NCBI RefSeq assembly: GCF_012927125.1
Contig: NZ_JABBFZ010000003.1
Coordinates: 62,001 to 126,000, forward strand
Length of the DNA stretch: 64,000 nt
Source: Paraburkholderia antibiotica
Lineage (GTDB): Bacteria; Pseudomonadota; Gammaproteobacteria; Burkholderiales; Burkholderiaceae
Direction: 5' to 3'
The notes beneath the pieces were generated by a model. The model searched no databases and had not been told where the DNA came from. It saw nothing but the letters and a program-made list of their open reading frames with translations. The translations under genes and the position numbers were made by a program. Positions 38,865 to 48,831 of the stretch are shown here, in pieces. The number at the start of each line of letters is the position of its first letter. Within the stretch, counting starts at the first letter, position 1.

Positions 38865-39878
38865 GTGATGACGAGCGCCGATCCGTCCGCTAATCGCCCG
38901 CTGCAGATTGCGATCACGACCGGCGAGCCCGCCGGCGTCGGTCCCGAGCTGACCGCGCAGGCGTTGGCCGGCGCGGCGGCGCACTGGCCCGGCGCGCAGT
39001 TCACCGTGCTCGGCGACGCGCAACTGCTTGCCGAACGCGCGCGGGCGGTCGGCGTCGACTGGGACGCGCTGCTCGCCCAGGGGCCGCGCGTGCGCGTCGA
39101 GCATTGCGCGCTCGGCACGGCGTCGCAGGCGGGCAAGCTCGACGCCGCGAACGGTCGCTACGTGCTCGATCTGCTCGACGCGGCGATCGACGGCGCGGTC
39201 GGCGGCAGGTTCGACGCGATCGTCACCGCACCGCTGCAAAAAAGCACGATCAACGATGCCGGTGTGCCGTTCACCGGCCACACCGAATATTTCGCCGAGC
39301 GCACCCATACGCCGCGCGTCGTGATGATGCTCGCGGGCACCGGCAAGCGGCCGCTGCGCGTCGCGCTCGCGACCACGCATCTGCCGCTGAAGGATGTCGC
39401 GACCGCGTTGACGATCGAAAGTCTGGTCGAGACGCTGCGCATCATCGATCGGGACTTGCGTCAGCACTTCGGCCTGCCCGCGCCGCGTATCCTCGTGACC
39501 GGGCTGAACCCGCATGCGGGCGAAAACGGCTATCTGGGCCGCGAGGAAATCGACGTGATCACGCCGGCGCTCACGCAGGCGAATGGCGAAGGCATCGACG
39601 CGCGCGGTCCGTATCCGGCCGACACGCTGTTCCAGCCGCGCCATCTCGACGAAGCCGACTGCGTGCTCGCGATGTTCCACGATCAGGGCCTACCGGTGCT
39701 CAAGTACGCGACGTTCGGCGAAGGCATCAACGTGACGCTCGGCCTGCCGATTATCCGCACGTCGGTCGACCACGGCACCGCACTCGATCTGGCCGGCACC
39801 GGTCGCGCCGACGCGGGCAGCCTGATGGCCGCGATCGACACGGCGGTGTCGATGGCAGGGCACCGGCGCGGGGGCTGA
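38865..39878 (+). CDS. pdxA: 4-hydroxythreonine-4-phosphate dehydrogenase PdxA
   Basis: PdxA oxidises 4-phosphohydroxy-L-threonine in pyridoxal-phosphate synthesis. The 337-aa protein has [18 protein letters not shown] at the start, the substrate/metal motif [11 protein letters not shown], and [19 protein letters not shown] plus [19 protein letters not shown] near the end. GTG 38865 and ATG 38868 are adjacent alternative starts. The gene is 10 bp after surA in the conserved lptD-surA-pdxA-rsmA order. Confidence 0.95.
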   Translation: MMTSADPSANRPLQIAITTGEPAGVGPELTAQALAGAAAHWPGAQFTVLGDAQLLAERARAVGVDWDALLAQGPRVRVEHCALGTASQAGKLDAANGRYVLDLLDAAIDGAVGGRFDAIVTAPLQKSTINDAGVPFTGHTEYFAERTHTPRVVMMLAGTGKRPLRVALATTHLPLKDVATALTIESLVETLRIIDRDLRQHFGLPAPRILVTGLNPHAGENGYLGREEIDVITPALTQANGEGIDARGPYPADTLFQPRHLDEADCVLAMFHDQGLPVLKYATFGEGINVTLGLPIIRTSVDHGTALDLAGTGRADAGSLMAAIDTAVSMAGHRRGG

Positions 39879-40075
39879 GCGCCGCTGCCGCGTGAGCGAG
39901 CGGCTGTGCAGTGGGCCCGTAGGCAGTCTCCGTGCGCGTCCATGGAACGTGCCACAAGCGTGGCATCATGCAATGTATTCAGCGGCGGCACGCACGTCGT
40001 GCGCGTCGCGCATGCCGCGCAACGTGTAGGCCGCGTTTCCTTTTTTCAGGCAGTTTTCTTTCTAGCGTTTCTTCG

Positions 40076-40921
40076 ATGTCCACCAGCAGACAGCAAGGCC
40101 GACACCAGGGCCATCTCGCGCGTAAGCGTTTCGGTCAGAACTTTCTGGTCGACATGGGCGTGATCGATTCGATCGTCGACGTGATCCGGCCGCAGCGCGG
40201 CGAGCGCATGGTCGAGATCGGCCCGGGCCTCGGCGCGTTGACCGAACCGCTGATCGAGCGACTCGCGACGCCCGAGGCGCCGTTGCACGCGGTCGAACTG
40301 GACCGCGATCTGATCGGCCGTCTGAAGACGAAGTTCGGCGAGCTGCTCGAACTGCACGCGGGCGATGCGCTCGAGTTCGATTTCGGCTCGCTCGCGGCGC
40401 CGGGCGAGAAGGCGTCGCTGCGCATCGTCGGCAATCTGCCGTACAACATTTCGAGCCCGCTGCTGTTCCATCTGGCGACCTTCGCCGAGCGCGTGATCGA
40501 TCAGCACTTCATGCTGCAGAACGAGGTTGTCGAGCGGATGGTCGCGGAGCCGGGCACCAAGGCGTTCAGCCGGCTGTCGGTGATGCTGCAGTACCGCTAC
40601 GTGATCGACAAGCAGCTCGACGTGCCGCCCGAGTCGTTCCAGCCGCCGCCGAAGGTCGATTCGGCGATCGTGCGGATGATCCCGTACGAGCGGCACGAAA
40701 TGCCGGTGGTCGACGAAACCGTGCTCGGCGAGGTGGTGACGGCGGCGTTTTCGCAGCGTCGCAAGATGTTGCGCAACACGCTGTCCGCATTGCGCGACAC
40801 GGTGGATTTCGACGCGCTCGGCTTCGATCTGCAACGTCGCGCGGAGGATGTGCCGGTCGCGGAGTATGTGAGCGTTGCGCAGGCGGTGGCGGCGGCGCGC
40901 TCGGCGGCTGCGCCGGAATAA
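40076..40921 (+). CDS. rsmA: 16S rRNA dimethyladenosine transferase RsmA (KsgA)
   Basis: RsmA dimethylates two adjacent adenines in helix 45 of 16S rRNA late in small-subunit assembly. The 281-aa protein has [19 protein letters not shown] motif [14 protein letters not shown], and the catalytic [17 protein letters not shown] motif. The ATG at 40076 is chosen; the upstream in-frame extension to 39932 has no similarity. About 200 bp separate it from pdxA, so it may have its own promoter. Confidence 0.95.
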   Translation: MSTSRQQGRHQGHLARKRFGQNFLVDMGVIDSIVDVIRPQRGERMVEIGPGLGALTEPLIERLATPEAPLHAVELDRDLIGRLKTKFGELLELHAGDALEFDFGSLAAPGEKASLRIVGNLPYNISSPLLFHLATFAERVIDQHFMLQNEVVERMVAEPGTKAFSRLSVMLQYRYVIDKQLDVPPESFQPPPKVDSAIVRMIPYERHEMPVVDETVLGEVVTAAFSQRRKMLRNTLSALRDTVDFDALGFDLQRRAEDVPVAEYVSVAQAVAAARSAAAPE

Positions 40922-41125
40922 GCTTCGACAGGGGCAGCCAGACGGAGAGACGGGGTGTTGGCCTGCGCGCTTCGCGGCCAGCTTCGCAGAGCCCCCTTCG
41001 CAGCTGTGCGCTGAAGTCAGCCCGGCGCCGCGTGGGGCAATTTCAGGGCCACCTCAGCCGCACTTCCGTCTCACTTCAGCCGCGCACTCAGGCTCAGACC
41101 ACCAAGGCCACGAAACCCCCCGCGC

Positions 41126-42112
41126 TCAAGCCGCGCTCCGTTTCGCCGGCGCATTGACGAGCGCGATACCGGCCAGCACCAGCAGCGCGGCGACGAGAAA
41201 GCGCGTGCTGAACGATTCGCCGAGCAGCAGCACGCCGAAGCTCACGCCGAACAGCGGCGTCAAGAACGAAAACACCGACAGCCGCGACGCGATATAGCGC
41301 GTCAGCAACCAGAACCACAGCAGATAGCTGACGAACGCGACCACCACCGCCTGATAAGCGAGGCTCGCGAGCGCGAGCGGCGTCACCGTGTCGACGCGTA
41401 CCTGGCCGAGTCCAAGCGCCAGCGCGAGCAGCACCACCGCCGATACCGTCAACTGATAGAACAGCGTCTTGCTCGCGCTCGTATGTGCGAGCCGCGAGCC
41501 CCGTACCACGACGGTGGTCGCGGCCCACGCGATGCCGGCGAGCACGCCGAGCGCATCGCCGGCGGCGCCCGAAAGCGTCGCGCCGTGAGCCGTGCCTGCT
41601 GCTGTTCCTGCTGCGGTCCCGCCCGCGCCCGTGGCGGCGCCCGCATGCAGGAAGCCGTCCGCGAAGGCGAGTGCCATCCCCGCGAATGCGACGATGATGC
41701 CAATCCACTGGATGCGCCGCATCCGTTCGCCGTCGACGAACCAGTGCAGTCCCAGCGCGGTGAAGCACGGTGCCGTGTACAGAAACACCGCCATGCGCGA
41801 TGCGCTCGTCAGCGTCAGGCCGAGAAAGATGCAGACGAACTCGGCGGCGAACAGCAACCCCGCGAGCAGGCCCGCGCCGAGCGTGCCGTCGTCGCGAAAG
41901 AGCGGCGTGCCGCGCGAGCGTGCCCATGCCCACACCAGCAGCGCCGCGATCGCCGAGCGCAAGCCCGCCTGAAACACCGGCGGCAGCGCCGCGTTGGTAC
42001 TCTTGATCGCGACCTGCTGGAGTCCCCAGATCGCGCACAGGCCGACCATCAGCAGGATCGCGAAGCTATCCGGGGCGCGGCGCGTGGGCAGGGCGGTAGT
42101 CGTGGTGCTCAT
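41126..42112 (-). CDS. EamA/DMT-family transporter
   Basis: This 328-aa inner-membrane protein shows about ten hydrophobic segments in two EamA repeats, as in RhaT/YdcZ-like drug/metabolite exporters. Recognisable pieces are MVGLCAIWGLQQVAIKSTNA, SRMAVFLYTAPCFTALGLHW and FLTPLFGVSFGVLLLGE. A Gly/Ala/Thr-rich cytoplasmic insert lies near residues 160-185. ATG 42112 is chosen; the longer in-frame start is TTG at 42127. Substrate unknown. Confidence 0.88.
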   Translation of the reverse strand: MSTTTTALPTRRAPDSFAILLMVGLCAIWGLQQVAIKSTNAALPPVFQAGLRSAIAALLVWAWARSRGTPLFRDDGTLGAGLLAGLLFAAEFVCIFLGLTLTSASRMAVFLYTAPCFTALGLHWFVDGERMRRIQWIGIIVAFAGMALAFADGFLHAGAATGAGGTAAGTAAGTAHGATLSGAAGDALGVLAGIAWAATTVVVRGSRLAHTSASKTLFYQLTVSAVVLLALALGLGQVRVDTVTPLALASLAYQAVVVAFVSYLLWFWLLTRYIASRLSVFSFLTPLFGVSFGVLLLGESFSTRFLVAALLVLAGIALVNAPAKRSAA

Positions 42113-42434
42113 GGGCGATGTAGACAAGGTGAGCGAAGCAGGATCAGGCGCGGGAACGCGCTGGCGGACCGCTCAGGCCATTGGATCGTTGGGTCGTCAG
42201 GCCGCGCGGCGCGGCGGAGGCCATACGATAGCAAACCTGCGCTGCGCGAATCGCAGCATCTGTTTTCTACGTGGGGTTGCTTGCCTGTCATCGCCGCCTG
42301 GATTCGACGGCGTCGAATCCAGGCGGGACGTGAATGAGATGCGGGGGAGCAGATGTGGACCGGATGTGGATTATGAGTCCGGCTTTCTATCGTTGTGATT
42401 CTGGCGCCGGGCCGCGCGGGCGCGAGTGCGAGTC
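42113..42434. other. Intergenic region with a 33-bp perfect palindrome
   Basis: This 322-bp gap lies between gloA (ends at 42435) and the DMT gene (starts at 42112), both read leftward. It holds no supported gene. Its main feature is the inverted repeat at 42294-42326. Confidence 0.7.
42294..42326. repeat. 33-bp perfect inverted repeat
   Basis: The left arm CCGCCTGGATTCGACG (42294-42309), one central G, and the right arm CGTCGAATCCAGGCGG (42311-42326) are perfectly complementary over 16 bp. There is no T-run on either strand, so it does not look like an ordinary rho-independent terminator. Confidence 0.9.
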
Positions 42435-42830
42435 TTAGTCGACTCGGCCCTTCTTCTGGATCAGCTCGATCTTGTAGCCATCCGGATCGGCGACGAAAGC
42501 GATGACCGTCGTACCGTGTTTCATCGGACCCGCTTCGCGCGTGACGACACCGCCGCGCTTTTTCACTTCTTCGCACGCGGCATACGCATCGTCCACTTCG
42601 AGGGCGATGTGGCCGTAGCCGTTGCCGAGGTCGTATTTATCGGTATCCCAGTTGTGGGTCAGTTCGATTGCCGCCGCTTCCGATTCGTCTTCGTAACCGA
42701 CGAAGGCCAGCGTGAATTTGCCGTCCGGGTAGTCGTGCTTGCGGAGCAGGCGCATGCCGAGCACTTCGGTATAGAAGCGGATAGAGGCGTCCAGATCGCC
42801 AACTCGAAGCATCGTATGCAAGATTCGCAT
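42435..42830 (-). CDS. gloA: Lactoylglutathione lyase (glyoxalase I)
   Basis: GloA isomerises the hemithioacetal of methylglyoxal and glutathione to S-lactoylglutathione. The 131-aa protein retains the E. coli-type metal ligands at the same positions: H5 (MRILHTML), E56 (AIELTHNW), H74 (GYGHIALEV) and E122 (YKIELIQ). The conserved spacing suggests a Ni/Co-type enzyme. Upstream, GTCGAT-AAATGC-ATCGAC at 42851-42868 is an inverted repeat in its leader. Confidence 0.95.
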   Translation of the reverse strand: MRILHTMLRVGDLDASIRFYTEVLGMRLLRKHDYPDGKFTLAFVGYEDESEAAAIELTHNWDTDKYDLGNGYGHIALEVDDAYAACEEVKKRGGVVTREAGPMKHGTTVIAFVADPDGYKIELIQKKGRVD

Positions 42831-42850
42831 GGGTCATCCTTTGAGAGAGT

Positions 42851-42868
42851 GTCGATAAATGCATCGAC
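42851..42868. promoter_or_regulatory. Inverted repeat in the gloA leader
   Basis: GTCGAT and ATCGAC arms are separated by 6 bp, 20 bp upstream of the gloA ATG. It could be an operator or a leader hairpin. Confidence 0.3.
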
Positions 42869-42942
42869 TTCCGGCAATTGTAAATGATTGCCTCATAACC
42901 GATGCGAGCCTGCATGGGCGCGGCGGCGAAGCGCGGCGAGCC

Positions 42943-43851
42943 TTAAAGCGTCGGCAGCAATTCCGGCGGATGCGACTTCAGCGTCTGCCGCGCCTCGCGG
43001 AATTCCGGAAAAATCGATTCGACCGTTTGCCAGAAACGCGGGCTGTGATTCATCTCGCGCAGATGCGAGAGTTCGTGCGCGACGACGTAGTCGATGATCG
43101 ACAGTGGGAAATGAATCAGCCGCCAGTTCAGGCGGATCTTGCCGTCGCTCGAGCAACTGCCCCAGCGCGTTGCCGCCGAAGAGAGCGCATACGTGCGGTA
43201 GTTGACGCCGAGCTTCTGCGCGTAAATCGCCAGACGCTCGCCGAACAGGCGCTTCGCTTCGCCTTGCAGCCAGCCCTGCACGCGGTCCTTGATCTGCTGC
43301 GGATCGGCCTGCAACGGCAGCGGTAATTGCAGCACCGCCTGCCCGGCATCGAACGTGAGCATGCCGCGCGGTGCGCCGAGCGTCACGCGCACCGGCTGGC
43401 CGAGGTAAGGTACTTCGGCGCCGTCTTTCCAGTCGATCTTCGGCAACGCGCGCTGCTCAACCCGCGTTTGCCATTCGATCAGCTTCGTGAAAATCCAGCG
43501 CTGTTTTTCGGTGATCGCGGTTTCGATGTCGGCGAGCGTGACCCAGCGCGGTGCGGTGATCGTGAGGCCGGAGCTGTCGATCGCAAAGCCGATCGAACGG
43601 CGTGCCGAACGCTTGAGCGCGTAATGCAGCGTGCGCGAACCGATGGTGAGACTGCGCAGCTTGCTGCCGTCCGGCGCGAGCAATGGGGCGGGCGGCGGCA
43701 CGGACGATGCACCGGCTGTGCCCGGCAAACCAGGCGCCGGCGCGGCAGGTGATGGAGACGAGGATGTCGACCCCGGCTCGGCGAAGAGTGGGAGATCGAG
43801 TTGCCGGTTTTCGAGCGCCGCGGCGGGCTGCGGCGTAGGAGACTTCTGCAT
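42943..43851 (-). CDS. SprT/YgjP-type (DUF45, M48-like) metallopeptidase
   Basis: This 302-aa protein carries the zinc-binding HEXXH motif in VVAHELSHLREMNHSPRFW near the C-terminus, typical of the YgjP/DUF45 family. The aligned middle region includes NWRLIHFPLSIIDYVV. The first ~85 residues are Pro/Ala/Ser-rich linker with a Leu-rich start. ATG 43851 is chosen over a TTG at 43869. It sits just downstream of plsC, read leftward, and is probably co-transcribed with it. The substrate is unknown. Confidence 0.88.
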   Translation of the reverse strand: MQKSPTPQPAAALENRQLDLPLFAEPGSTSSSPSPAAPAPGLPGTAGASSVPPPAPLLAPDGSKLRSLTIGSRTLHYALKRSARRSIGFAIDSSGLTITAPRWVTLADIETAITEKQRWIFTKLIEWQTRVEQRALPKIDWKDGAEVPYLGQPVRVTLGAPRGMLTFDAGQAVLQLPLPLQADPQQIKDRVQGWLQGEAKRLFGERLAIYAQKLGVNYRTYALSSAATRWGSCSSDGKIRLNWRLIHFPLSIIDYVVAHELSHLREMNHSPRFWQTVESIFPEFREARQTLKSHPPELLPTL

Positions 43852-43899
43852 CGGCTTCGCTTCGCGCAATACGCCTTCAGGCTTCGAGGGCGTGGCGCG

Positions 43900-44658
43900 T
43901 CAGATGGGAGCGGCGGCGGAACCACCTGCCGCTGCGCTATAGGCAGTCGGATCGATGCGGCGCATTTCGGCTTCGATCCACTGTTCGACGCGCGTGTTCA
44001 CTTCGTCGGGCGTGAGCCCCGTCGTATCGATCGGCTTGCCGATCGACACCGTGACTATACCCGGATATTTCGTAAACGAGTTACGCGGCCAGACGCGCCC
44101 CGCGTTGTGCGCGATCGGCACGACCGGCGCGCCGGTGGCGACCGCGAAGCGCGCGCCGCCGGTCTTGTACTTGCCCTGCTTGCCGGTCGGCGTGCGCGTG
44201 CCTTCCGGAAACATGATGACCCACGCGCCTTCGGCCATGCGCACCTTGCCCTGCCTGATCACCGATTCGAACGCGTACTTGCCTTCCTTGCGGTTGATGT
44301 GAACCATCTTCAGCATGCCGAGCGCCCAGCCGAAGAACGGCACGTACAGCAGCTCGCGCTTGAACACGTAGCACAGCGGCCGCGGCATCAGCGCGGGGAA
44401 CGCGAGCGTTTCCCACGCCGACTGATGCTTCGACAGCAGCACGGCCGGCCCGTTGGGCAGATTCTCGAAGCCTTCGATCCGGTAGCGGATGCCGTTCAGG
44501 TAGCGCACCGTCCACAGCGTCAGACGGCACCAGCCGGCCGCCATCCAGTAGCGGTTTTCCGCGCGCAGGAACGGAAACGCGATGAAGCACGCGGTCGCGT
44601 ACGGCACCGTGACCAGCACGAAATAGATCAGCAGCAGCAGGGAGCGGAGAAGGCGCAT
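43900..44658 (-). CDS. plsC: 1-acyl-sn-glycerol-3-phosphate acyltransferase
   Basis: PlsC acylates lysophosphatidic acid to phosphatidic acid at the inner membrane. The 252-aa protein has an N-terminal hydrophobic segment (residues 3-28). Motif I appears as LSKHQSAWETLAF, so the usual HX4D reads HX4E. Motif III is MFPEGTRTPTG. It lies between gmhB and the SprT-like gene in a leftward run that includes glyS and glyQ. Confidence 0.9.
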   Translation of the reverse strand: MRLLRSLLLLIYFVLVTVPYATACFIAFPFLRAENRYWMAAGWCRLTLWTVRYLNGIRYRIEGFENLPNGPAVLLSKHQSAWETLAFPALMPRPLCYVFKRELLYVPFFGWALGMLKMVHINRKEGKYAFESVIRQGKVRMAEGAWVIMFPEGTRTPTGKQGKYKTGGARFAVATGAPVVPIAHNAGRVWPRNSFTKYPGIVTVSIGKPIDTTGLTPDEVNTRVEQWIEAEMRRIDPTAYSAAAGGSAAAPI

Positions 44659-44719
44659 CGGCGGGATCGGCGGGATCGGTGAGGGTGGGGAGCGCGCGGC
44701 GCACGCGGGCGTGCCGGCG

Positions 44720-45274
44720 TCACTCCTGAACGTCGGAGAGGAAGTCGAGAGCGAACGCGCGCAGGTCGTCGTGCACGATCGTGCCTTCAGGCAGGCCGCC
44801 GGCCGCGAGTGTCTTGCGACCCTTGCCGCTCAGCACGAGGTGCGTCGGATGACCGAGCGCCGCGCCCGCCTGCAGATCGCGCAGCGAATCGCCGACCACG
44901 TGCGTGTGCGCCGGATCGATCTCGAAACGCTCGGCGATCATCTTCAGCATGCCGGGCTTCGGCTTGCGGCATTCGCAGTGATCTTCGGCCGTGTGCGGGC
45001 AGAAGAACACCGCGTCGATGCGCGCGCCGACCGCGGCCGCCAGCCGGTGCATCTTCAGATGCATCGCGTTCAACGCGTTCATGTCGAACAGACCGCGGCC
45101 GATACCCGACTGGTTGGTCGCGACCGCGACGCGATAGCCCGCCTGGTTCAGGCGCGCGATCGCTTCGAGCGCGCCGGGCAGCGCGACCCATTCGTCCGGC
45201 GACTTGATGAACGCGTCGGAGTCGACGTTGATCACGCCGTCGCGGTCGAGGATCACCACTTTCTTGTTCGGCAT
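44720..45274 (-). CDS. gmhB: D-glycero-beta-D-manno-heptose-1,7-bisphosphate 7-phosphatase
   Basis: GmhB dephosphorylates heptose-1,7-bisphosphate for LPS inner-core heptose. This 184-aa HAD phosphatase has the nucleophile motif ILDRDGVIN (D9 and D11 region), the second motif VATNQSGIGRG, and the zinc-binding loop CPHTAEDHCECRKPKPGM (CxH...CxC) specific to the subfamily. It begins 10 bp after the glyS stop and is likely coupled with it. Confidence 0.93.
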   Translation of the reverse strand: MPNKKVVILDRDGVINVDSDAFIKSPDEWVALPGALEAIARLNQAGYRVAVATNQSGIGRGLFDMNALNAMHLKMHRLAAAVGARIDAVFFCPHTAEDHCECRKPKPGMLKMIAERFEIDPAHTHVVGDSLRDLQAGAALGHPTHLVLSGKGRKTLAAGGLPEGTIVHDDLRAFALDFLSDVQE

Positions 45275-45284
45275 GGCGCGGTAC

Positions 45285-47384
45285 TCAGGCGGCGAGTCGG
45301 GAGATGTCGGCGACGCAGTTCATCTGCTGATGCAGTGCGCCGAGCAGAGCCAGACGGTTCGCGCGCAACGCCGGGTCTTCGGCGTTGACCATCACGTCGT
45401 TGAAGAACGTGTCGACCGGTTCGCGCAAGGCGGCCAGCGCGGTCAGCGCGCCGGTGTAGTCGCGCGCGGCCAGTTGCGACTGCACGCGCGGCGTCACCTG
45501 TTCGAGCTGCGCGTTGAGCGCCTGTTCGGCCGCTTCGGTGAGCAGCGCGGGCTGCACGCCGCCGTTCGTCACGCCTTCCGACTTCTTCAGGATGTTCGAG
45601 ATGCGCTTGTTGGCCGCCGCGAGCGACGCCGCTTCCGCGAGCGACGCGAATTCGCGCACCGCATCCAGACGCGCGACGATGTCGTCGAGGCGCGTCGGGT
45701 TCAGCGCGAGCACCGCGTCGATTTCGCCGGCCGCGTAGCCGCGTTCGCGCAACAGGCCGCGCAGGCGGTCCATGCTGAACTCGTAGATCGCGTCGGTCGA
45801 ATCGGCGACGTTCGGCACACCGGCGAATTGCGCATACGCGGCGCGCAGCAACTCGACGAAGTCGACCGGCAACTGCTTCTCGACCAGAATCCGCAGCACG
45901 CCGAGCGCATGACGGCGCAGCGCGAACGGGTCTTTCTCGCCGGTGGGCTGCAGGCCGATGCCCCAGATGCCGACCAGCGTTTCGAGCTTGTCGGCGAGCG
46001 CGACGATCGTGCCGGTCGCGGTGGTGGGCAATGCATCGCCCGAGAAGCGCGGCTGATAGTGCTCCGAGCACGCGAGCGCGACTTCTTCCGGCTCGCCGTC
46101 GTGGCGCGCGTAGTACGTGCCCATCGTGCCTTGCAGCTCGGGGAATTCGCCGACCATGTCGGTGATCAGGTCGGCCTTCGCGAGACGCGCGGCGCGCTTC
46201 GCGAGCGCGACGTCGGCGCCGGTCAGCGCGGCGATCGCGCCGGCCAGCCCTTCGAGTCGCTCGACGCGTTGCAGCGCCGAGCCGAGCTTGTTGTGATAGA
46301 CGACGTTCGCGAGCAGCGGCACGCGTTCGGCGAGCGGCTTCTTCTTGTCCTGCGTGAAGAAGAACTTCGCGTCGGCCAGACGCGGACGCACCACGCGTTC
46401 GTTACCTTCGACGATCTCGACCGGCGTCTCGGTCTCGATGTTCGACACGATCAGGAAGCGCGAGCGCAGCTTGCCGTTCGCATCGGTCAGCGCGAAGTAC
46501 TTCTGGTTCGTTTGCATCGTCAGGATCAGGCATTCCTGCGGCACCTGCAGGAATTCGTCCTCGAAGCGGCACTCGTAGACGACTGGCCATTCGACCAGCG
46601 ACGTCACTTCGTCGAGCAGCGCTTCGGGCATCACGACCTTGTCGTCGCCAGCCTGCGCGAGCAGTTGCGAGCGGATCGCGTCCTTGCGCCTGGCGAAGCT
46701 CGCGATCACGCGGCCCTTGTGTTCGAGCGTTTCCGCATACGACTGCGCGTGCTGGATCGCCACCAGACCGTCGGACAGGAAGCGATGGCCGAGCGTGGTG
46801 TCGTCGGCGTCGATGCCGAGCGCGCTGACCGGCACGATCGCGTTGTCGTGCAGCGCGGTCAGACGATGCACCGGACGCACGAACTGCACGCTCGAGCCGT
46901 CCGGACGCTGATAGGTCATGACCTTTGGAATCGGCAGCTTCGCGAGCGTTTCGTCGAGCGCGCCTTGCAGGCCGTCGGCGAGCGTTGCGCCCGGCGCCGC
47001 GTAGCGCAGGAAGAACGCTTCGGCTTTACCGTCCTGCGCGCGTTCGAGGTCGTTCACCGAGAAGTCGGGGAAACCGAGCGCGGCGAGTTTCTTCGCGAGC
47101 GGCGCGGTGGGCTGGCCGTCTTTGTCGAGCGCGACGGAAACCGGCAGCACTTTTTCGCGCACGTGTTTTTCCGGCGCGACCGCGCGCACGTTGTGGATCA
47201 TGACCGCGAGGCGGCGCGGCGTCGCATAGCGTTCGAACGACGGTTCGCCGTCGATCAGGTCGCGCGCCGCGAGGCGCTGCGCGATGCCTTCGGCGAACGC
47301 GTCGCCGAGACGGGCCAGGGCTTTCGGCGGCAGTTCTTCAGTCAGCAGCTCGACGAGCAGGGTAGCGTGTTGAGATTGAGTCAT
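45285..47384 (-). CDS. glyS: Glycyl-tRNA synthetase beta subunit
   Basis: This 699-aa beta subunit of the alpha2beta2 glycyl-tRNA synthetase binds the tRNA. It starts with [18 protein letters not shown], the family signature. It continues through the [19 protein letters not shown] and [12 protein letters not shown] regions to a C-terminal anticodon-binding (DALR-like) domain. It is 15 bp downstream of glyQ. Length is normal for the family. Confidence 0.97.
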   Translation of the reverse strand: MTQSQHATLLVELLTEELPPKALARLGDAFAEGIAQRLAARDLIDGEPSFERYATPRRLAVMIHNVRAVAPEKHVREKVLPVSVALDKDGQPTAPLAKKLAALGFPDFSVNDLERAQDGKAEAFFLRYAAPGATLADGLQGALDETLAKLPIPKVMTYQRPDGSSVQFVRPVHRLTALHDNAIVPVSALGIDADDTTLGHRFLSDGLVAIQHAQSYAETLEHKGRVIASFARRKDAIRSQLLAQAGDDKVVMPEALLDEVTSLVEWPVVYECRFEDEFLQVPQECLILTMQTNQKYFALTDANGKLRSRFLIVSNIETETPVEIVEGNERVVRPRLADAKFFFTQDKKKPLAERVPLLANVVYHNKLGSALQRVERLEGLAGAIAALTGADVALAKRAARLAKADLITDMVGEFPELQGTMGTYYARHDGEPEEVALACSEHYQPRFSGDALPTTATGTIVALADKLETLVGIWGIGLQPTGEKDPFALRRHALGVLRILVEKQLPVDFVELLRAAYAQFAGVPNVADSTDAIYEFSMDRLRGLLRERGYAAGEIDAVLALNPTRLDDIVARLDAVREFASLAEAASLAAANKRISNILKKSEGVTNGGVQPALLTEAAEQALNAQLEQVTPRVQSQLAARDYTGALTALAALREPVDTFFNDVMVNAEDPALRANRLALLGALHQQMNCVADISRLAA

Positions 47385-47399
47385 GGGTTGATGTTCTCG

Positions 47400-48407
47400 T
47401 CAGTCCTGGTCGATCTTGCGTTCGACTTTCAGCGGCGGCGCCCACGCGGGCATCGCGGCTTCCTGCGCGTCGGTGGTGAGGCCGGGCACGCCGTGCACCG
47501 GATTGCCGAGCATCGGGAAGCCGAGCTTTTCGCGTGACTCGTAGTAGGCCTGCGCGACCAGACGTGACAGCGCGCGAATCCGGCCGATGTAGGCCGCGCG
47601 TTCCGTGACCGAAATCGCGCCGCGCGCGTCGAGCAGGTTGAACGTGTGGCCGGCCTTCAGCACGAGTTCGTAGGCGGGCAGTGCGATCTGCGCGTCGATC
47701 ATGCGCTTCGCTTCCGCTTCGTAGCTGTTGAAGAACGTGAACAGCAGATCGACGTTCGCGTGTTCGAAGTTGTACGTCGATTGCTCGACTTCGTTCTGGT
47801 GGTAGACGTCGCCGTAAGTCAGGCGACGGATTTCCGGGCCGTTCGGGCCCTGCTCTTCCCACTCGGTCCAGACGAGGTCGTAGACGTTTTCGACCTTCTG
47901 CAGATACATCGCGAGGCGCTCGAGGCCGTAGGTGATTTCGCCGAGCACCGGCTTGCAGTCGAGACCGCCGACCTGCTGGAAATACGTGAACTGGGTCACT
48001 TCCATGCCGTTCAGCCACACTTCCCAGCCGAGGCCCCATGCGCCGAGCGTCGGGTTTTCCCAGTCGTCTTCGACGAAGCGCACATCGTTCTGCTTCAGGT
48101 CGAAGCCGAGCGCTTCGAGCGAGCCGAGGTACAGGTCGAGAATGTTTTCCGGCGCGGGCTTGAGCACCACCTGGTACTGGTAGTAATGCTGCAGACGGTT
48201 CGGGTTCTCGCCGTAGCGACCGTCTTTCGGACGACGCGACGGTTGCACGTAGGCGGCGCGCCACGGCTCGGGGCCGATTGCGCGCAGGAACGTATGGACG
48301 TGGGACGTGCCCGCGCCGACTTCCATGTCGATCGGCTGGAGCAACGCGCAGCCCTGCTTGTCCCAGTAGGACTGCAAGGTCAGGATGATTTGCTGAAACG
48401 TGAGCAT
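47400..48407 (-). CDS. glyQ: Glycyl-tRNA synthetase alpha subunit
   Basis: This 335-aa class II catalytic subunit forms glycyl-adenylate. It starts [20 protein letters not shown], the typical N-terminus. It carries [21 protein letters not shown] and [19 protein letters not shown]. The acidic/charged C-terminus ends KVERKIDQD. It is the first gene of the leftward glyQ-glyS-gmhB-plsC run and borders the accessory cassette array on its right. Confidence 0.97.
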   Translation of the reverse strand: MLTFQQIILTLQSYWDKQGCALLQPIDMEVGAGTSHVHTFLRAIGPEPWRAAYVQPSRRPKDGRYGENPNRLQHYYQYQVVLKPAPENILDLYLGSLEALGFDLKQNDVRFVEDDWENPTLGAWGLGWEVWLNGMEVTQFTYFQQVGGLDCKPVLGEITYGLERLAMYLQKVENVYDLVWTEWEEQGPNGPEIRRLTYGDVYHQNEVEQSTYNFEHANVDLLFTFFNSYEAEAKRMIDAQIALPAYELVLKAGHTFNLLDARGAISVTERAAYIGRIRALSRLVAQAYYESREKLGFPMLGNPVHGVPGLTTDAQEAAMPAWAPPLKVERKIDQD

Positions 48408-48831
48408 GAAGTGCCTTTCGGGCAGGGGGCCATGCCGCGTGCGCCTGAGCGCGCGAGGGGCCGTGGAGCGAAGTGCTAAACCCGAGATTTTAACGGAAAG
48501 GACGGGGGGCGGCCGGTTTTGCGGGGTCGGACGCGCGCGGATGCGGTTTTTTGGACGACAGCTGGAGGGGCGAGGGTGCTGTTCGGGGAGGGGCTGGCAC
48601 AGGAAGGGGGCGTTGCCGATGAGGTTTCCGATGTCGATGAGCCGTGCTGGTTAAATTATATCTTGATTGAGATAAAAATTAGTCCGATTCCGATAGACGG
48701 TGGATCGTGCACTTTCGATACTGTCGTGCGCGCATCGCTTGGGGCATGCAGGTTCGCTTTCGACGGGAACAGGCCGCTGGCGATGGCTTGCGGTTGCAGC
48801 GCAGACGATCCCTCACGAGATGCAGGACACC
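48408..48831. other. Region upstream of the cassette array
   Basis: No family-like ORF is seen. The left part is G-rich. At about 48650-48690 an A+T-rich patch (TTAAATTATA, then GATAAAAATTAG) stands out from the surrounding GC-rich DNA. It is the best place for a promoter of the rightward array, although no clean -35/-10 pair at 17 bp was found. On the minus strand TAAAAT (48487-48492) could be a glyQ -10 box. Confidence 0.5.

Noticed and set aside
42294..42326. 33-bp palindrome as a normal rho-independent terminator of gloA
   Set aside because: There is no T-run on the minus strand after the hairpin, and it lies more than 100 bp past the gloA stop.
45204..47537. 777-aa plus-strand open frame opposite glyS
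   Set aside because: It is the antisense shadow of glyS, with the same Arg/His/Val-rich composition; glyS is unambiguous on the minus strand.
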